This document shows positions 12,888 to 25,215 of a DNA stretch of 64,000 nt, piece by piece (the first letter of the stretch is position 1; each line of letters begins with the position of its first letter). The notes beneath the pieces were generated by a model. The model did no database searches. It was not told where the DNA came from and saw only the letters and a list, made by a program, of their open reading frames with translations. The stretch covers positions 62,001 through 126,000 of the forward strand of contig VXCM01000282.1 in the NCBI GenBank assembly GCA_014773175.1, in the 5' to 3' direction. The DNA is from Lucifuga dentata (lineage: Eukaryota; Chordata; Actinopteri; Ophidiiformes; Bythitidae). The translations under genes were made by a program, and so were the position numbers.

Positions 12888-14634
12888 GTACTTCTCCTTC
12901 TCTCCCTGTCTTTGTGTGTATGCATCTATTCATCCTTGAATTTGCATATCCCATATTGCAAAGGTGGAAGGTGGACATTGTGTGCCGCGTTAGCTATGTT
13001 GGTCCAGGGTGTGTGTTTCTTTGACGGTGTGTGTTTTGTGGTTAAGGTGTGTGCATTTGTTTAAGTGGGAACTGTCAATATGGTAACTGTATGATGTGTA
13101 TAAGTTTACATAAGATAGATAAAAAGTATTTGTGTGTGTGTGTGTGTTTGTGCATTAGCACATGCATATACAAGCTAAGTAGTATGTGCATGGGCGTGTG
13201 TGTGTGCAGGCTGTGTGACCTGTGTGCATTTGTATGTATTTGTGTGTGCGTTTGTGTGATCTCAGCCACGTGTATTAATTGTGTGTTAGATCAGTGCTGG
13301 GTCTGTTCCCTGTGGAGATGCACCAGGTCCCGTCTCAGCCCCACCCCCTTTCCCATGGGGGCTGAGCGGCCACCTCCCAGCAGGAAAAGCACTCTTTTGT
13401 TCAATTACAGCTAATGCATAGTTTGCCGTTTCCCTCACCACTTAATAATTATATTTTCAATACAAATTTGTAAGCGAATTAATAATAAAAGAAAATGGGA
13501 AAAAATATCATTGTTTCAAGTTGAGGCTCTAGGGTTTTTATGTTTTAGTGTTGCAGGGTCTCTGGGGTACTGTGCTATTCGTTTTCACCAAGTTCTGTAT
13601 ATTGCTCATTTTTGAAAAGCAGCGGTTTTGAAGGACTGGCAAAAGCCTCAGTTAACTGTTTGCTTGCCGAGGAAGTTCTGGATTACCTCACTTCTGATGT
13701 TCTGCAGTTTTTCAGTCATGCACTTGTGTTTCATTATTCTGTGCTCTATGGACAGCATAATAGATATGAAAAAGGTGGGGAAAAAAAGATCCTCTTGGTA
13801 TCTTATCTGTTTATGAATCTACAGTTATCTGCACAATTGTCATGCTAGTCATGCCTTTGTTCGTCTTTGGTGCAAAACCTCAGAGCGTAATTTGGAAAAC
13901 GATTAGATCAATTCGTCCATGTAAGCACTGGATTATAATTTCATAGCCTAGGAACATCAAAAGGGCTCTAATAAACCCCAAATGTGAACTGAATTTGCTG
14001 ACTTGTATGTTCTTTTCTGCTATTTTATTTGTTTAAAGCAAACCCTGTGTCATGAATTAATGCTTAGTTTTTTCATAACACCAAACTCAGATCCAAAACT
14101 TTCTCAGAGAAGCAGTGCCTCGCGTCGTGCTCCAATTGAAACCAGTTGTTCCTCAGTGCGTCTCCCTGCTCTCCCCCTTCTCTTCCTCCGTGTGGGTTTC
14201 TATCACTCATTTCGTCACGTAGCCCCGAAAGCGTGATGCAAACACCACATTGCCTCTTGGTATCTGCTTCACTTGATTTGAAAAAGTAACAATGGGCTCA
14301 CACAGGCGACAAAGAAGACTTGAGCATGTGTGTGTTTTGTTTTTGTGTTTGTTTGTAGTAGCTGCTTGTGACGAGACATTAGATTCCATTTCCATGTATT
14401 TCAAAGTCTCTTTTCTCCCCGTCCTCTGCACGAACGTTGCTTTTCAGAGGCACTGAGAGATAAGAGGTAACATCTGATTTCATTTCAGTATAGTGACTCA
14501 ACATGGGGCAGTGTGTGATTTGTGTGTATGTGTGTATTTTTAACAGATTACGTTGTGTGTATGTGCACGTGTAAGCACCAAATCTATAATTGTGTGGATG
14601 TGTGTGAGGAAATAATTAGCTATTTCTTTATATT

Positions 14635-14701
14635 TGTGTGTGTGTGTGTGTGTGTGTGTGATTACCCCTACATATCTGAACTCTACTGTGCTGATTGTCT
14701 C

Positions 14702-14736
<35 letters not shown>
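14635..14736. repeat. two GT microsatellites
   Basis: GT runs at 14635-14660 and 14705-14736 separated by 44 bp of unique sequence. Confidence 0.9.
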
Positions 14737-14737
<1 letters not shown>

Positions 14738-14825
14738 CCCTTTATTCTTGTGCCTGGACCATTCGCTCCCTTCCATCCGGTGCACAGCTGACACTCATCT
14801 GGCCTGAGAGCATCTTTTTCCTTTG

Positions 14826-14845
14826 CACACCCACACACACACACN

Positions 14846-14898
<53 letters not shown>

Positions 14899-14930
14899 CA
14901 CACACATACACCACGCATGCACACACACAC
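14826..14930. repeat. CA microsatellite with assembly N
   Basis: Long CA tract with an N at 14845 and a few variant units. It lies in inverted orientation to the GT runs 90 bp upstream. Confidence 0.9.
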
Positions 14931-15657
14931 AATTAAGTGCACTGACTAGGATGAAGTAACTAGTTTTAGCTTAGCATCAGTTGATCATCTGTTGAGTTCA
15001 TGTCTATATAATTGTTTCCCTGTGAGAGTTTAAAGTTTAAGTCAGCTTTGGTTTTGTTGGTCATGTATTATTTTTATTTTATATTTTGCTGGACAAAAGA
15101 GTGTGTATAAACTCTGTGGCAATACTTTTGCTTATTTGGTTATTTCTCTGTCTTGGCTTTGTATTTCCTCAAATGAAATCTGAATTAACATGAGTGGGGT
15201 GGTCATCTATTTTTTTGTTTCATTTTTTGGACAAAACAACAGATTTTTACTCCCCACACACACACACACACTGTGTCTCTCACTCTGCTCTGCTGGGATG
15301 ACATCATACCCTGGCACTGGCTCTGGCCTATCTTAAGTTGTAGCTGTTTTGTATTTTCATCTGCTAGTGGTTTGAGCCAAATCGAGGCAGCCGTGGATTG
15401 CATGCCTCAGAAAGCTGGGAACTCATACAACATGTAAGCTTGCTATTCGTCTGAGCCTTTCTTTTCATTGAGCCCCAATAATCCTCATTCTGTATGACTG
15501 TTGCAGGGGCTTACACAGTATGTAACTGGGCTGTGAGTTGGCAAATGTGTGTCTGGGTTTATGTGTACAGTATATGTCTGTGCCTCTTCCCACATACTCA
15601 AAAGAAGACCATAAAAGCATCAAATTTAATTATTTCTCATGTTCGGGCACTCAAAAT

Positions 15658-15715
15658 CTCTCTCTCTCTCTTCTCTCTCTGTCTCTCTTTCTCTCTCTCT
15701 CGCTGTGTGTGTGTG
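15658..15715. repeat. CT then GT repeat forming the exon 7 acceptor region
   Basis: Interrupted CT repeat (15658-15702) then six GT units (15704-15715), immediately followed by GACAG and exon 7. The CT tract is the only plausible polypyrimidine tract for this acceptor. Confidence 0.92.
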
Positions 15716-15719
15716 ACAG

Positions 15720-15831
15720 ACGTCCTGGAACAGAGATCATGACGACACGGCATCCACACGCTCTGGAGGCACACCGGGACCTTCCAGTGGCGGACACACA
15801 TCACACAGTGGCGACAACAGCAGCGAACAGG
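15720..15831 (+). CDS. meis1: meis1 coding exon 7 (Ser/Gly-rich linker)
   Basis: Encodes residues 209-245 plus the first base of Gly246. It reads [20 protein letters not shown] then [18 protein letters not shown], the disordered linker between the MEINOX domain and the homeodomain. Length (112 bp) and exit phase (1) match the MEIS gene pattern. The first codon is ACG (Thr) where the mammalian protein has Pro. The acceptor is unusual: a CT repeat supplies the pyrimidine tract, but a GT repeat (15704-15715) separates it from the ACAG splice site. The donor is GTAAGA. The AG at 15718-15719 is the only one nearby that keeps the frame with exon 6. Confidence 0.96.
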
Positions 15832-17157
15832 GTAAGACACTGGTTTATTGTCTGCATCTTTTTTCTCGTCCATTTTTATTAATCAAGTGGAGATGCATTA
15901 GAGGGCAGGACACGAGCACATATAAACCGGGGTGTTAAGTATATCACACCAGTTACATCAAGTGTATGACAGGAAATTTCATTATAAGGTCAGATGAGAT
16001 TAGAAAGAATACATCAGGCTGGCCTGGCAGGCAACAACTTGCAACTACTATTAATAATCCACAGAGGTCAGAGGTCAGGGTCAGCTGCAGAAGAGCACCT
16101 CTGTATCTGGAAGGATTCAGCGACTTGCTTAGCAGACATGGTGCAGACATGGTGGGGTGGATGGCTTGTACCCCAGTCCTTTTCTCTCCCCCCGTGCCAC
16201 CTCAGGGCTTGGACATGTGTTTGTTTAAAGTTAATAATCTTGTAGCGTGCAGTTTGCTGAGCATCTGGGTGTATTTGGTTGTGTTTGTGTGTATCTGCTT
16301 GCAGTATATCCCAGAATACATAGTTTTCATGTAATACCTGCAAGACACATGTCTTGTTTGATTCATGTGACATCTAGTTTACAAACTGGACAGAACTGTC
16401 AGCGTAGTGAACGACTCTTTCCCATCTCTTGTTCTCTTGAAGCAGTTTTCTATCATCACTATTTATTCTAAAGCCCAATGAATATTTCGTTGTTTACAAA
16501 CTCAAATTTTGGTGATTTTAATGTTTTAGTGAGACTACATGCACCTGAGAAAATCCTTTTAAAACCTCACTGGATGGCCAGAAACACATGGCAGCCAAGC
16601 TAAAAAAAAAAAATAAAAAATTATTCACAGATCCTGAAAATACAGAAATTTAGAAAATTTAAATTATTTTAATTTAATTATTTAATTATTTAAAATTAAA
16701 TTATTTTAGTAAAATAGCTTCTAAAATAAGTTTAACGGAACTACTTAAATGAAATACAAAAAAATTGCATAGAATTTAATTAGAATTTACTATTTGATAT
16801 TGTATTTATTGTGTTTTGTCTGAGCTGTTACATCCATTAGCCTACACTGCTGCGTTGACCAGACAGCGCTGCCTGGGCTAGATGTGTATGCATTATATGA
16901 ATGTGTGTATTGTATGTGTGCATGTGTGTGTGAGACAGAGACAGAGAGAGAGAGAGAATAAAGCAGCAGGGGAGAATGGGTCAGTGGTGGTGGGGCAGTG
17001 TTGCAAACAAACTGTAGGCAAAAAAGCAACTTCATATATTATTGAAGGCGATGTCAAGGCGAGCAGTTTGCAGGGTTGCTAGTGCCAGGAGGCAGAGCCT
17101 GGGTGGGAGCAAAGCCGCCATGTCTTCCCCTCCAATGAGCAGCCATTTATATAGCAG

Positions 17158-17197
17158 CACACACACAAACATACACACACACACACACACACACAGN

Positions 17198-17240
<43 letters not shown>
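17158..17240. repeat. CA/CT compound microsatellite with assembly N
   Basis: CA repeat to 17195, an N at 17197, then about 21 CT units. Confidence 0.9.
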
Positions 17241-17245
<5 letters not shown>

Positions 17246-17412
17246 CTGTCTCTTTGTCTCTCTGTCCGACATCCTCATCTGTCTCATGCTCTCTGTCCTT
17301 CACACACATTCTCTCTCTTTCACATAATGTTTGTCTTCCTGTCTTGGTAATTCTCTTTAGGTAAGGAAGAGTTGAGCTGAAGGACTGATAGACCAGGTGT
17401 GAGTTGATATAT

Positions 17413-17438
17413 AAAAAAAAAAAAAAAAAAAAAAAAAA
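17413..17438. repeat. poly(A) run
   Basis: About 26 A residues, followed by a GA-rich segment. Confidence 0.9.
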
Positions 17439-17724
17439 CAAGAGATGAGAGAGAGGGAGAGAGATGATGTGAAAGAGGAGTAAAAGCTGATAAAAAAAAA
17501 AGTGAGGTGACAGGCAGAGTTTAGACAAAGCAACATTTGGTGTATGTGTGTGTGAATCTCACCCTCTGATGACTAATGGTCTGGGGCAGCCAGGAACGAT
17601 CTGATTGGTTGCTTTAATGAGCGTGCTCTGTGCTGATTTCGAGCTCCTGCTTCTGTGACCTTTGCCCTCTATTGACCAAACTGACACTTCATTTTTCACA
17701 TCTTTCCAATTATAGGACCACTCT

Positions 17725-17728
17725 GTTT

Positions 17729-17766
<38 letters not shown>

Positions 17767-17802
17767 ATCATCTCTTTTTATCTACTATCTCTTTGNGTTT
17801 GG

Positions 17803-17836
<34 letters not shown>

Positions 17837-17865
17837 ATCATCTCTTTTTATCTACTATCTCTTTG
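17725..17865. repeat. N-separated direct duplication, 71/69 bp
   Basis: Bases 17725-17795 and 17797-17865 are the same sequence on both sides of the N at 17796: GTTTGG, a CT repeat, then a unique TCATCATCTC...CTTTG tail. The copies differ only by one CT unit. This is most likely an uncollapsed overlap of two contig ends. Confidence 0.93.
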
Positions 17866-18295
17866 CCCCCTATTGCCAGCCTTTGTCGGTTTTTGTTTGT
17901 TGTTGAAATTCATTAGAGGGTGAAATGTGGAGTTGTGTGTGTGCATGTGTGTGTGTGCATGTCAGAGATTTGAAGTTTGATTTGAAGTGTAACATGTGAG
18001 TTGTAAGCTAAACATGATGTGTGTATGTAGGTGTCAGGGTACCTGCACGTCCTGAAAATGTTTTAGTGAAATCAGCTTAAAGTTTGAAGTTGTTTATACT
18101 AAAATCATCTAAAAATAAACATATTTCCAGATTATTTTTAAATAATTAAGTTTCCAGGAGCATTAAAAAAAAATCTTTCAGTAGCTTTTTGTTGTAGTGG
18201 TGCTGTTCATGCGTGCACACACATACACACACACATGGAGTGTAGACAACAAGGATGCGATGACAACAGTAAATACCGGAGGACATCTTGGACGG

Positions 18296-18879
18296 GTCCC
18301 CTCATCATCCACCTACTCTTCTGTCTGTCTTTCTTGTATGTCCCAGTGATTTTTCCTCTCTCCTCCCCCTTTTTCTACCAGGCTTCCCACTCTCTCTCTA
18401 ACACTACCTATCCTCCCTCAACTCTCTTTGTTTTTCCCTTCTGTGTTCTTTCTTTATCCAGTTTTCCTTACTTCTTTCCTCAGTTATAGCTCAGTCATTC
18501 CTTGTCTTTGCATTTGTCCCTCCTTCCTTTACTCCTCATCTTGTTCACTCTCCTTTCCTTAACTCCTTTCGCGTTTACACTTTTATCACATTTATCATCT
18601 CTTATTGTACCTTCCCTTTTGCTTTCACCTATCTCCCTCTCTTCCACCTTTTACATATTGCTTACTCACTGACCTTTCCCTCTGTCTCTCCCTCTTCCAT
18701 TTCCTTGAAAAGAGGGCAAGAAAAACCCTCTTTTTGTCGATCTCCGACACATGGCTAATAACTCTCTCCTCTCATTCTCTCTTTCTTGCATTCATCCATC
18801 CTTATCCACCCCCTTAGACTCCTCAATCTATCAATCCACCCTCTCTCGACAAACCGTCTTGCACTCGCTCTCTTTCCTG

Positions 18880-18916
<37 letters not shown>

Positions 18917-18962
18917 GGCTCCATGTTTGCCATTTTTTTCCCTCCCCCCCTCCCCCTTCCAG
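18296..18962. repeat. pyrimidine-rich tract in intron 7
   Basis: Over about 670 bp the + strand is dominated by C and T, in degenerate CT/CCTT units and including a pure CT run near 18883-18913. It is open in several frames but encodes only Ser/Leu/Pro-rich low-complexity peptide, so it is not a gene. Confidence 0.8.
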
Positions 18963-19499
18963 CAGAGCGAATTAGCTCCAAAGAAGGATTCTAGATGGTT
19001 GAGGACTTCTGACTTAAACTAGTGAACTCTAGTGTCTTGTCAGCCTTTTTCTCAGGCTATTTCTGAGACAAACACATGCTCTGCTCTGTCCCCTTTCCTA
19101 AATGGTTCACTGCCCACTGTTATAAAAACCTTCATCGCTATCTGGAAAAGGAGCACTCACTTTCCCAATTTACAAGCTCTGGAAAGGGAAACCATATTGA
19201 TAATGTGATAGTTAGGCAAATAATAAAGTATTTTTAATCAGATATTGAATGATAAGCCCCAGACTCTGTATTCAACAAATATTTTGGGACTCAGCGGTTT
19301 CCTTATGCCACAGTGAGAATGTGAGCAATGTATTTTTTTTGCATGTAATGATGCTTATATTGCAAGTTGTTATGGTTATGGGTGTTCAAGCTTTGGCTGA
19401 AATATTGGTGGTATTTTTTTTTTAGCACTGAATACCATTGGTGGTCAGAATAAAATGGAGGGAGGATCACATTTACTTCACACATGTCATTAAAATCTG

Positions 19500-19985
19500 T
19501 CTTGGGTGTCCTCTCTCCCTTAAGAGTAGACAAAGAAGAAGCTCTCATCTTCTTCTCCTCCCTTTCTGTTAGAGATCTTTGTAAACATCGAGCAGGCTTC
19601 AACAGGGAGAGTCGGAGAGCAGCCCTGTAGTTAATTAGTCCCACTCTATTAGCCCAGCTGTTTGCTTGCTAGTTCCTACCAACAGGCCTCTTTGTTTAAT
19701 ACCCAGAAGTACTCTGGTGAGGCCTCGTTGTAGCTGTTGTGCTTTGGATCATGGTTTTCTGTGAAGAGTAATGCTCAGAGGGCAGCAGAAAAGCTAACAG
19801 ATCATGTATGCCTGCGTTGGAGGGGGATCCCTCACGGACATGACCGGGTCTTCTCTTTTTCTCCCAGAAGAAAGTGCTCCTCTTTGCCTGTGTGAATTCG
19901 TAAGGACATCCCCTGGCTTTTCCAAGGGCCTGGCGTGCGAGGGAAACAGAATAACATTCAGGCACTGAATCAGGCAGCTGCAGCG
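19500..19985. promoter_or_regulatory. candidate conserved regulatory block in intron 7
   Basis: About 480 bp of complex, repeat-free sequence directly downstream of pyrimidine-rich and AT-rich intron. It includes TAGTTAATTAGTCCC near 19628-19642. Inferred from composition only. Confidence 0.25.
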
Positions 19986-21835
19986 ATGTGGATATGAGTA
20001 GAGGAGGGGAGCAGAGTGTTGTCTCTGTTTTTGAAAGCTACAGGGTTTCCCTCTCTGCTAGTCAGAAACGTCCAGGGATCAAGGCGATGACTGGTGATAT
20101 TAGATATGTATCACAAATTATCAGACTGTTTGTAAAGAGTGCTGTGTGCTGTGCCAAGGCAAATAGCACCCTGTAAGGCTATGTGTTATTGTCTGCATAC
20201 ATTTCTAGTGTCTGAGTAGTGGTCTGAGATTTCTCTCTGTCTGATATCTAGCTAAGAGGGGTGTGTTTTTTGCTGGTGTAGTTGCAAAAACATTCAACAT
20301 AAAATGTTTTATTCCCATTGTGTTCATGACTGTGTTAGGTTGGCCTCATGAATGAGTGAAAATGTTCACTTCGAGTGCGCATGAGATCCATTTGTGCTTA
20401 AAGCAATTATTCCAAATTTTTGCTACCTGTACACTTATTTAAGATATATCTTGAGAGATTGAGATGTTGATATTGAGTGAATTAATGAATCTTATCACAA
20501 ATGGTAGAAAACAAATGAACACATGGAATTCATTGTAGACATATCTAAATAATGTTTCTGATTGATAAAGGTTTATTTTTTATTGAACTGACTGTCCTGA
20601 CACAACTTCAGCACATACATTCTGAATCCTGTAGACAACCTCTACTGGTTCTGAATTGTCATTGATCAGGCTGGAATATTCTTTATGTTTTTATCCATCT
20701 ACCCACCCTGTGACCTCAGTACCCTCTAGCAAAGTCAGGCCAGAGAGGAGCTATTGCTTTCTGTCCTGTCTCCTGACTGGCCAGTTTCCAGGTCCAGGGC
20801 GGGCGAACAGGAACATGGATAGAGGTGCCAGGCAATCAGCAGCCAGGATTGGCTCATCCAATCACTCTGCTTCACGTGGCTCCCTCAAAGTCACCGATTA
20901 ATTGGTCCGATTGTCCAGTAGACTGGAAGGGATAACTGTGTGTGTGTTTTCCGTCTCTCATTAGCCTAGGCACAGCAATACCCTTTTCTCTTCCAGTAGC
21001 CTACAACATTTTATGGATATTCCCTAACTGACCTAATGGCATTGTCTCATTAATAACTCACAGAGTCCTGCTGTGGGACAGATTTTAAACAAACAATAAA
21101 GATGCAGGAAAGTGTATTGATTGCATTCATGCACAAATTATGACAACTGGGAAGACTATACATTTACCAGCTTACAGAGATAAAATGTTATATTGTGGTT
21201 AACAATAATGAACAGTAATTAATTCATAGTCAGCAAATTATAACCTTGAGTTAGTGGAATGTGAATATAAAAATCTATTTTTTTTTATACATCTGTAAGT
21301 ATGGATATTACAAAATTAAATGCATGTTTAAACTACAGGTGGTTTTTGACAATACATACAATTCTATACTTACATTTAAAAATCCACAAATCTGCACTTA
21401 CAAATACATGCTGAGAGAGTTTAAGAGAAGACAAACTAACTTTGCATGTACAGTCAATCGTCTAGACGTTGTCTAGACATTATTGAGGAAGATCCACAGT
21501 CCAGTAATTTTCTTACTGGTGTTCAGCTTTCTCGGTAATCAGTTTAAGTGTGAGGTGCTGTGGGTAGATAAAAGGTATGAGGCTGCCTTGATTAGTCTGG
21601 GCACAGCCTGTATTACTGGAGGTGTGGATAAGTAGCTGGCACACCGAAATGCATGCCCAGTTTCTCCCTTTGATTTCCTCAGAGTGATGAAGAGGGAAAT
21701 AACAGAGACAAAGTGAGAGAATTAGAAAGAAACAGCAAAATGAGGGATGGTGGAAAAGGAGTGAGATGAGAAGGAAGGAGAGAGGGCAGAATCTCAGAGC
21801 GAATGCTGTGGAAGAATTTCAGTGCTGACTACAGC

Positions 21836-21838
<3 letters not shown>

Positions 21839-21892
<54 letters not shown>

Positions 21893-21900
21893 CAGAGAGA
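21839..21900. repeat. GT/GA compound microsatellite
   Basis: About 18 GT units followed by a GA run. Confidence 0.9.
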
Positions 21901-22099
21901 GACTGATGAGTGTGTTAAGTGCTGCTGAGTGTTGTTTGGGAGTCTGTTGAGGCGTATACACAGCTAGCAAACAGCAATATCTTCTCTGCCAGTTCAGAGG
22001 TGAAAGAGTAGTGGCCGGGCCAGCTCAAGCTCACTCTATATGTCCCCGAGGGGGTTAAAGGAAAGTGTGTCTGTGTGTGCATAAGCATGTTTCTTTCTC

Positions 22100-22520
22100 T
22101 CTCCACGCGCTACCAAACCAATTTAATATCAGCAGGGTCACAGGAGTACAACCCAACTTTCTGTTCACATGCTGTTTATGAAAATCAATATCTGAAAGGC
22201 GTAAAGGGTAATTGTGTCTCAGAACAGCTTGAGAGAACATCCCACAACAGCTCAGCATTGCCAGTAGCAATGTTTATTAAGCCTTAACTGAATTTACAGC
22301 ATCCCAAACATTATTATCTGTGGTTACCTGGGAAAAGAGACATTTTGCCTTTAATTGCCCAATCACGACCCCTCTCTCTCCCTCTCTTGGATTTACTGAA
22401 ATCTTTATGACTGCGCTCTATCACAGTGGCCAAGTCATCCGACATGTAGTCACTCGCCTCGTGGAAAATGATAGCCCTCGATGACTTTTTATTGCCCTGT
22501 CGGCAATAAGCACACACACG
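22100..22520. promoter_or_regulatory. candidate conserved regulatory block in intron 7
   Basis: Complex single-copy-looking sequence with motifs such as GAAAATCAATATCTG and GCCTTTAATTGCCC. It lacks microsatellites although it is flanked by GT/GA repeats. Inferred from composition only. Confidence 0.25.
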
Positions 22521-25166
22521 GTGTGGCCTGAGTTTGCCCCTCTCAAAAAAGAGGAAATTGTATCAGGTTCCCACAGCAAGGGGGGGACAGTTTGCTTTTG
22601 GGATTAAGCTCGATGTCACTCTGCCTCTTGGGTCATGTGGTAGAAAGAGTCAAAAATACAAGTAAACAAAGTGACCTCCTCTCCTCTCCTCTCCTCACAG
22701 CCTCTACATTCACATGTGAAATGTTCTGCTGTGTGTGTTTGTGCTTTTTATGGTCTTGACTGGCCATGTCATTTGTGAGAAGATAACAGCCATAAAACTG
22801 TTTGATAAGATGTCAGCGGCTGTTTGACTGTTTAATTTTCAGGTTTATGTGTTTTGTATGTGTGCCGCTTTGCGTGTTCGTGTGTACACTGCCATCGTGG
22901 GAGCCTCATATTTCCATACACACTCTCTTGTCTTTCTTTTCACTCGCTCTCTCGCTCCACCTCTGTCCTTGTTTTTTTCCACTCCTCAGTAATGTCATTC
23001 AGAGGAACTGGTTTCACATTTTGAAGGTGAATAAAATGTTTTGCTCTCTTATTTTAACTCTATCTCGCATTAATTCTTCCATTCGCTGTCAGTTACATGT
23101 GGGCATGTTTGCATGACCAAAGAAATGCAAAGTCTAGCCCAGGCCCTTACAGTGTGCCTTGTGTGCACAATTTACATGAAATACATATTCATTCGTGACA
23201 TGCATACACACAAAATAGCTTCCACTGCTCTTCGCTCTCTCTTCCCTCCTTTCTCTCTGCTCTCTTTACTCAAACTCTGAATTTGCTCACTTTGGATGCA
23301 TTCTATTTTGAAAGTCCTCATCTCTTATTTCTTCCTGCTATCGCGTGTTACAGAATACCCTATGCTTTCTGGTTTTTCTTAATTTTTGTACCCTTAAAGG
23401 ACACTTGGGTCACGCCATACAGTTGGCTGCTTCTGCTCTAAAGGCGGGTACAACAGCTGCTCATTTGAAAAAAGGAGGTTCTACTTCATTTGCTCCAGTG
23501 AAGGAGTGCAAAGCAGGAGGGAAATGTATCTTTAGCTCCCATGCTATAATTGTGGCACACTAATGATGTAGACACATTCTCACTGTCTGTTTACAGGAAG
23601 CGCTCTTCTTTAATTTGCGACTGGCGTGAATGCCAAATGCCTATATCTAATTACTGGTGTTTGCTAAAAGATACTATTTATACACATCTGAGATCCATTT
23701 GTGCTTAAAGCANCATGTTTTTTTTTTTTTTGCCTTGTAGAGGTCTCTTCTGTTTCGGGGTGTGGAGATTATGACCAGAGAAGTTAAATGTGTAAACATT
23801 GTGAAAACAATATTTTTAAAATCTTATCTATTTTTTCTGTCTGTTTGAGATCAGATAAGTGAAGAGGAAATAGAAATTGGGATAAGAGGAGCTCTTTGTA
23901 CACATTAAATACCTCTAAAAGGACTCAACCTAGTTTTATATTTAAAGTACAGGAAGTATAATAATCATGTAATCTCAAAATCTTAAAAAAAGAAGGTTTT
24001 GTCAAATTACTGGATATTTGCTGAAAGTCTTATGCTTTGATTTGCAAGTGTAAACAAGCTGAAATGTGGTAATGCACTTGTGATGCAAATGAATGAGGTT
24101 GCTGGTAGTATTAAAGATGAAGTTAGCTTATTCACTTGTGAAATTATCAGTGTACATACTCGCTCATCTCCAAATTGTCTAGAATCTCACACGCACGCAC
24201 ACACATACACAACACTGATGCGAATTAGTTATTTGCAGTTAGATTCTTTTGATTTTTGTCTGTTGTTGCTTTGAATATTGGCACATTGCTGGTGGGTGAA
24301 ATTCAACTTATGATAGGCTTATGTGCAGCTTCCTTCGCTTGTCATGTTTTTGCTGTTTCACACATCTTTTTCTCCAAATAATTCCTATTGGTCAAGGCCA
24401 AAACTTTGCTGTTATTTCAGCAACCATGCAGTCAGTTTGCAGACATTTTACCTGCTGTCTCTGTATGGGTGAGTGTGAAAGAGACATAGCTTGCTGGGAA
24501 AATGAGAAGAAAGAGGGAGAAGGAATAAAGGAGGGAGACAGGATAGTAAGGTGGTGAGAGTAAATAAACAGGGTATTAGCACTTTGTTCAGTGGAATGGC
24601 ATTTTTGGCCTCTTGGCACACATAAGAACACATACACAAATAAGCAACTAACACACACACATGCAGATAGTGTCAACGTTATTTAAGCTTTTGATAAAGA
24701 GATTAGCCCCATCATCCTACGCTCTTAAGCTAGCCGAGGGGGTCCATGTTCAGGAAATCCTGGCTTTCCTGACATATGGGCTTTTGAGGGAACTTAGCTC
24801 AAGTGATACTTTTACTATATTAATACAGTTGCTTGGCTCAGATTAACATGATTTGCTCTTGAAATTTAGTACAGAGGAGAGGAGAGACAGAAGCAAGATA
24901 GGAGGAAGGGAGAAAGTAAGAGGGGTAAGAATCACAGATGGAGAAATGTGGCTAGAAATTCAGTAGTTGTGCCAGCTGGACTGTTTTTCTTTATTATTAG
25001 CACTATCACAGTGGTTGGAGTCCAGCTTAAAGCTACAAACAGCGAAGTGCTAATTTTAGCCTCTAAAGAGGATAAGGATAAATAGCTTGCTGCCAGTTTG
25101 CCATATGGTCCCCCACCGATTATATCGTGTCAGGAATATTTCCNTCGAAACACACACGCTAGCATG

Positions 25167-25215
25167 CACGCACGCACGCACACACACACACACACACACA
25201 TACACACATACAGTA
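25167..25215. repeat. CA microsatellite
   Basis: CA repeat with CG-containing units at its 5' end. An N lies 23 bp upstream at 25144. Confidence 0.88.

Larger units (their letters stand above)
6427..15719 (+). other. meis1: meis1 intron 6
   Basis: GT...AG intron of 9293 bp between phase-0 codons. CT repeats lie at both ends: 6434-6465 just after the donor and 15658-15702 just before the acceptor. Inside are (GT)n/(CT)n at 11651-11703, an inverted GA/CT pair at 12697-12887, GT/CA blocks at 14635-14930, T runs with N bases at 8066-8105 and 9106-9128, and a C run with an N near 6941-6957. Microsatellite-poor blocks at 7381-7740 and 9310-9670 look like ordinary unique or possibly regulatory sequence. 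No exon, RNA gene or known transposon was recognised. Confidence 0.88.

Noticed and set aside
14522..14949. Frames rich in Cys-Val or His-Thr, here and at many other places
   Set aside because: These are dinucleotide GT or CA repeats read in frame, present on both strands.
18235..19022. Several Ser/Leu/Phe-rich frames in intron 7
   Set aside because: They are translations of the pyrimidine-rich tract, with no domain and no splice context.
25167..25215. Regular short repeats that might be read as a CRISPR array (here and in other microsatellites)
   Set aside because: They are dinucleotide or tetranucleotide microsatellites without repeat-spacer architecture, in a vertebrate intron.
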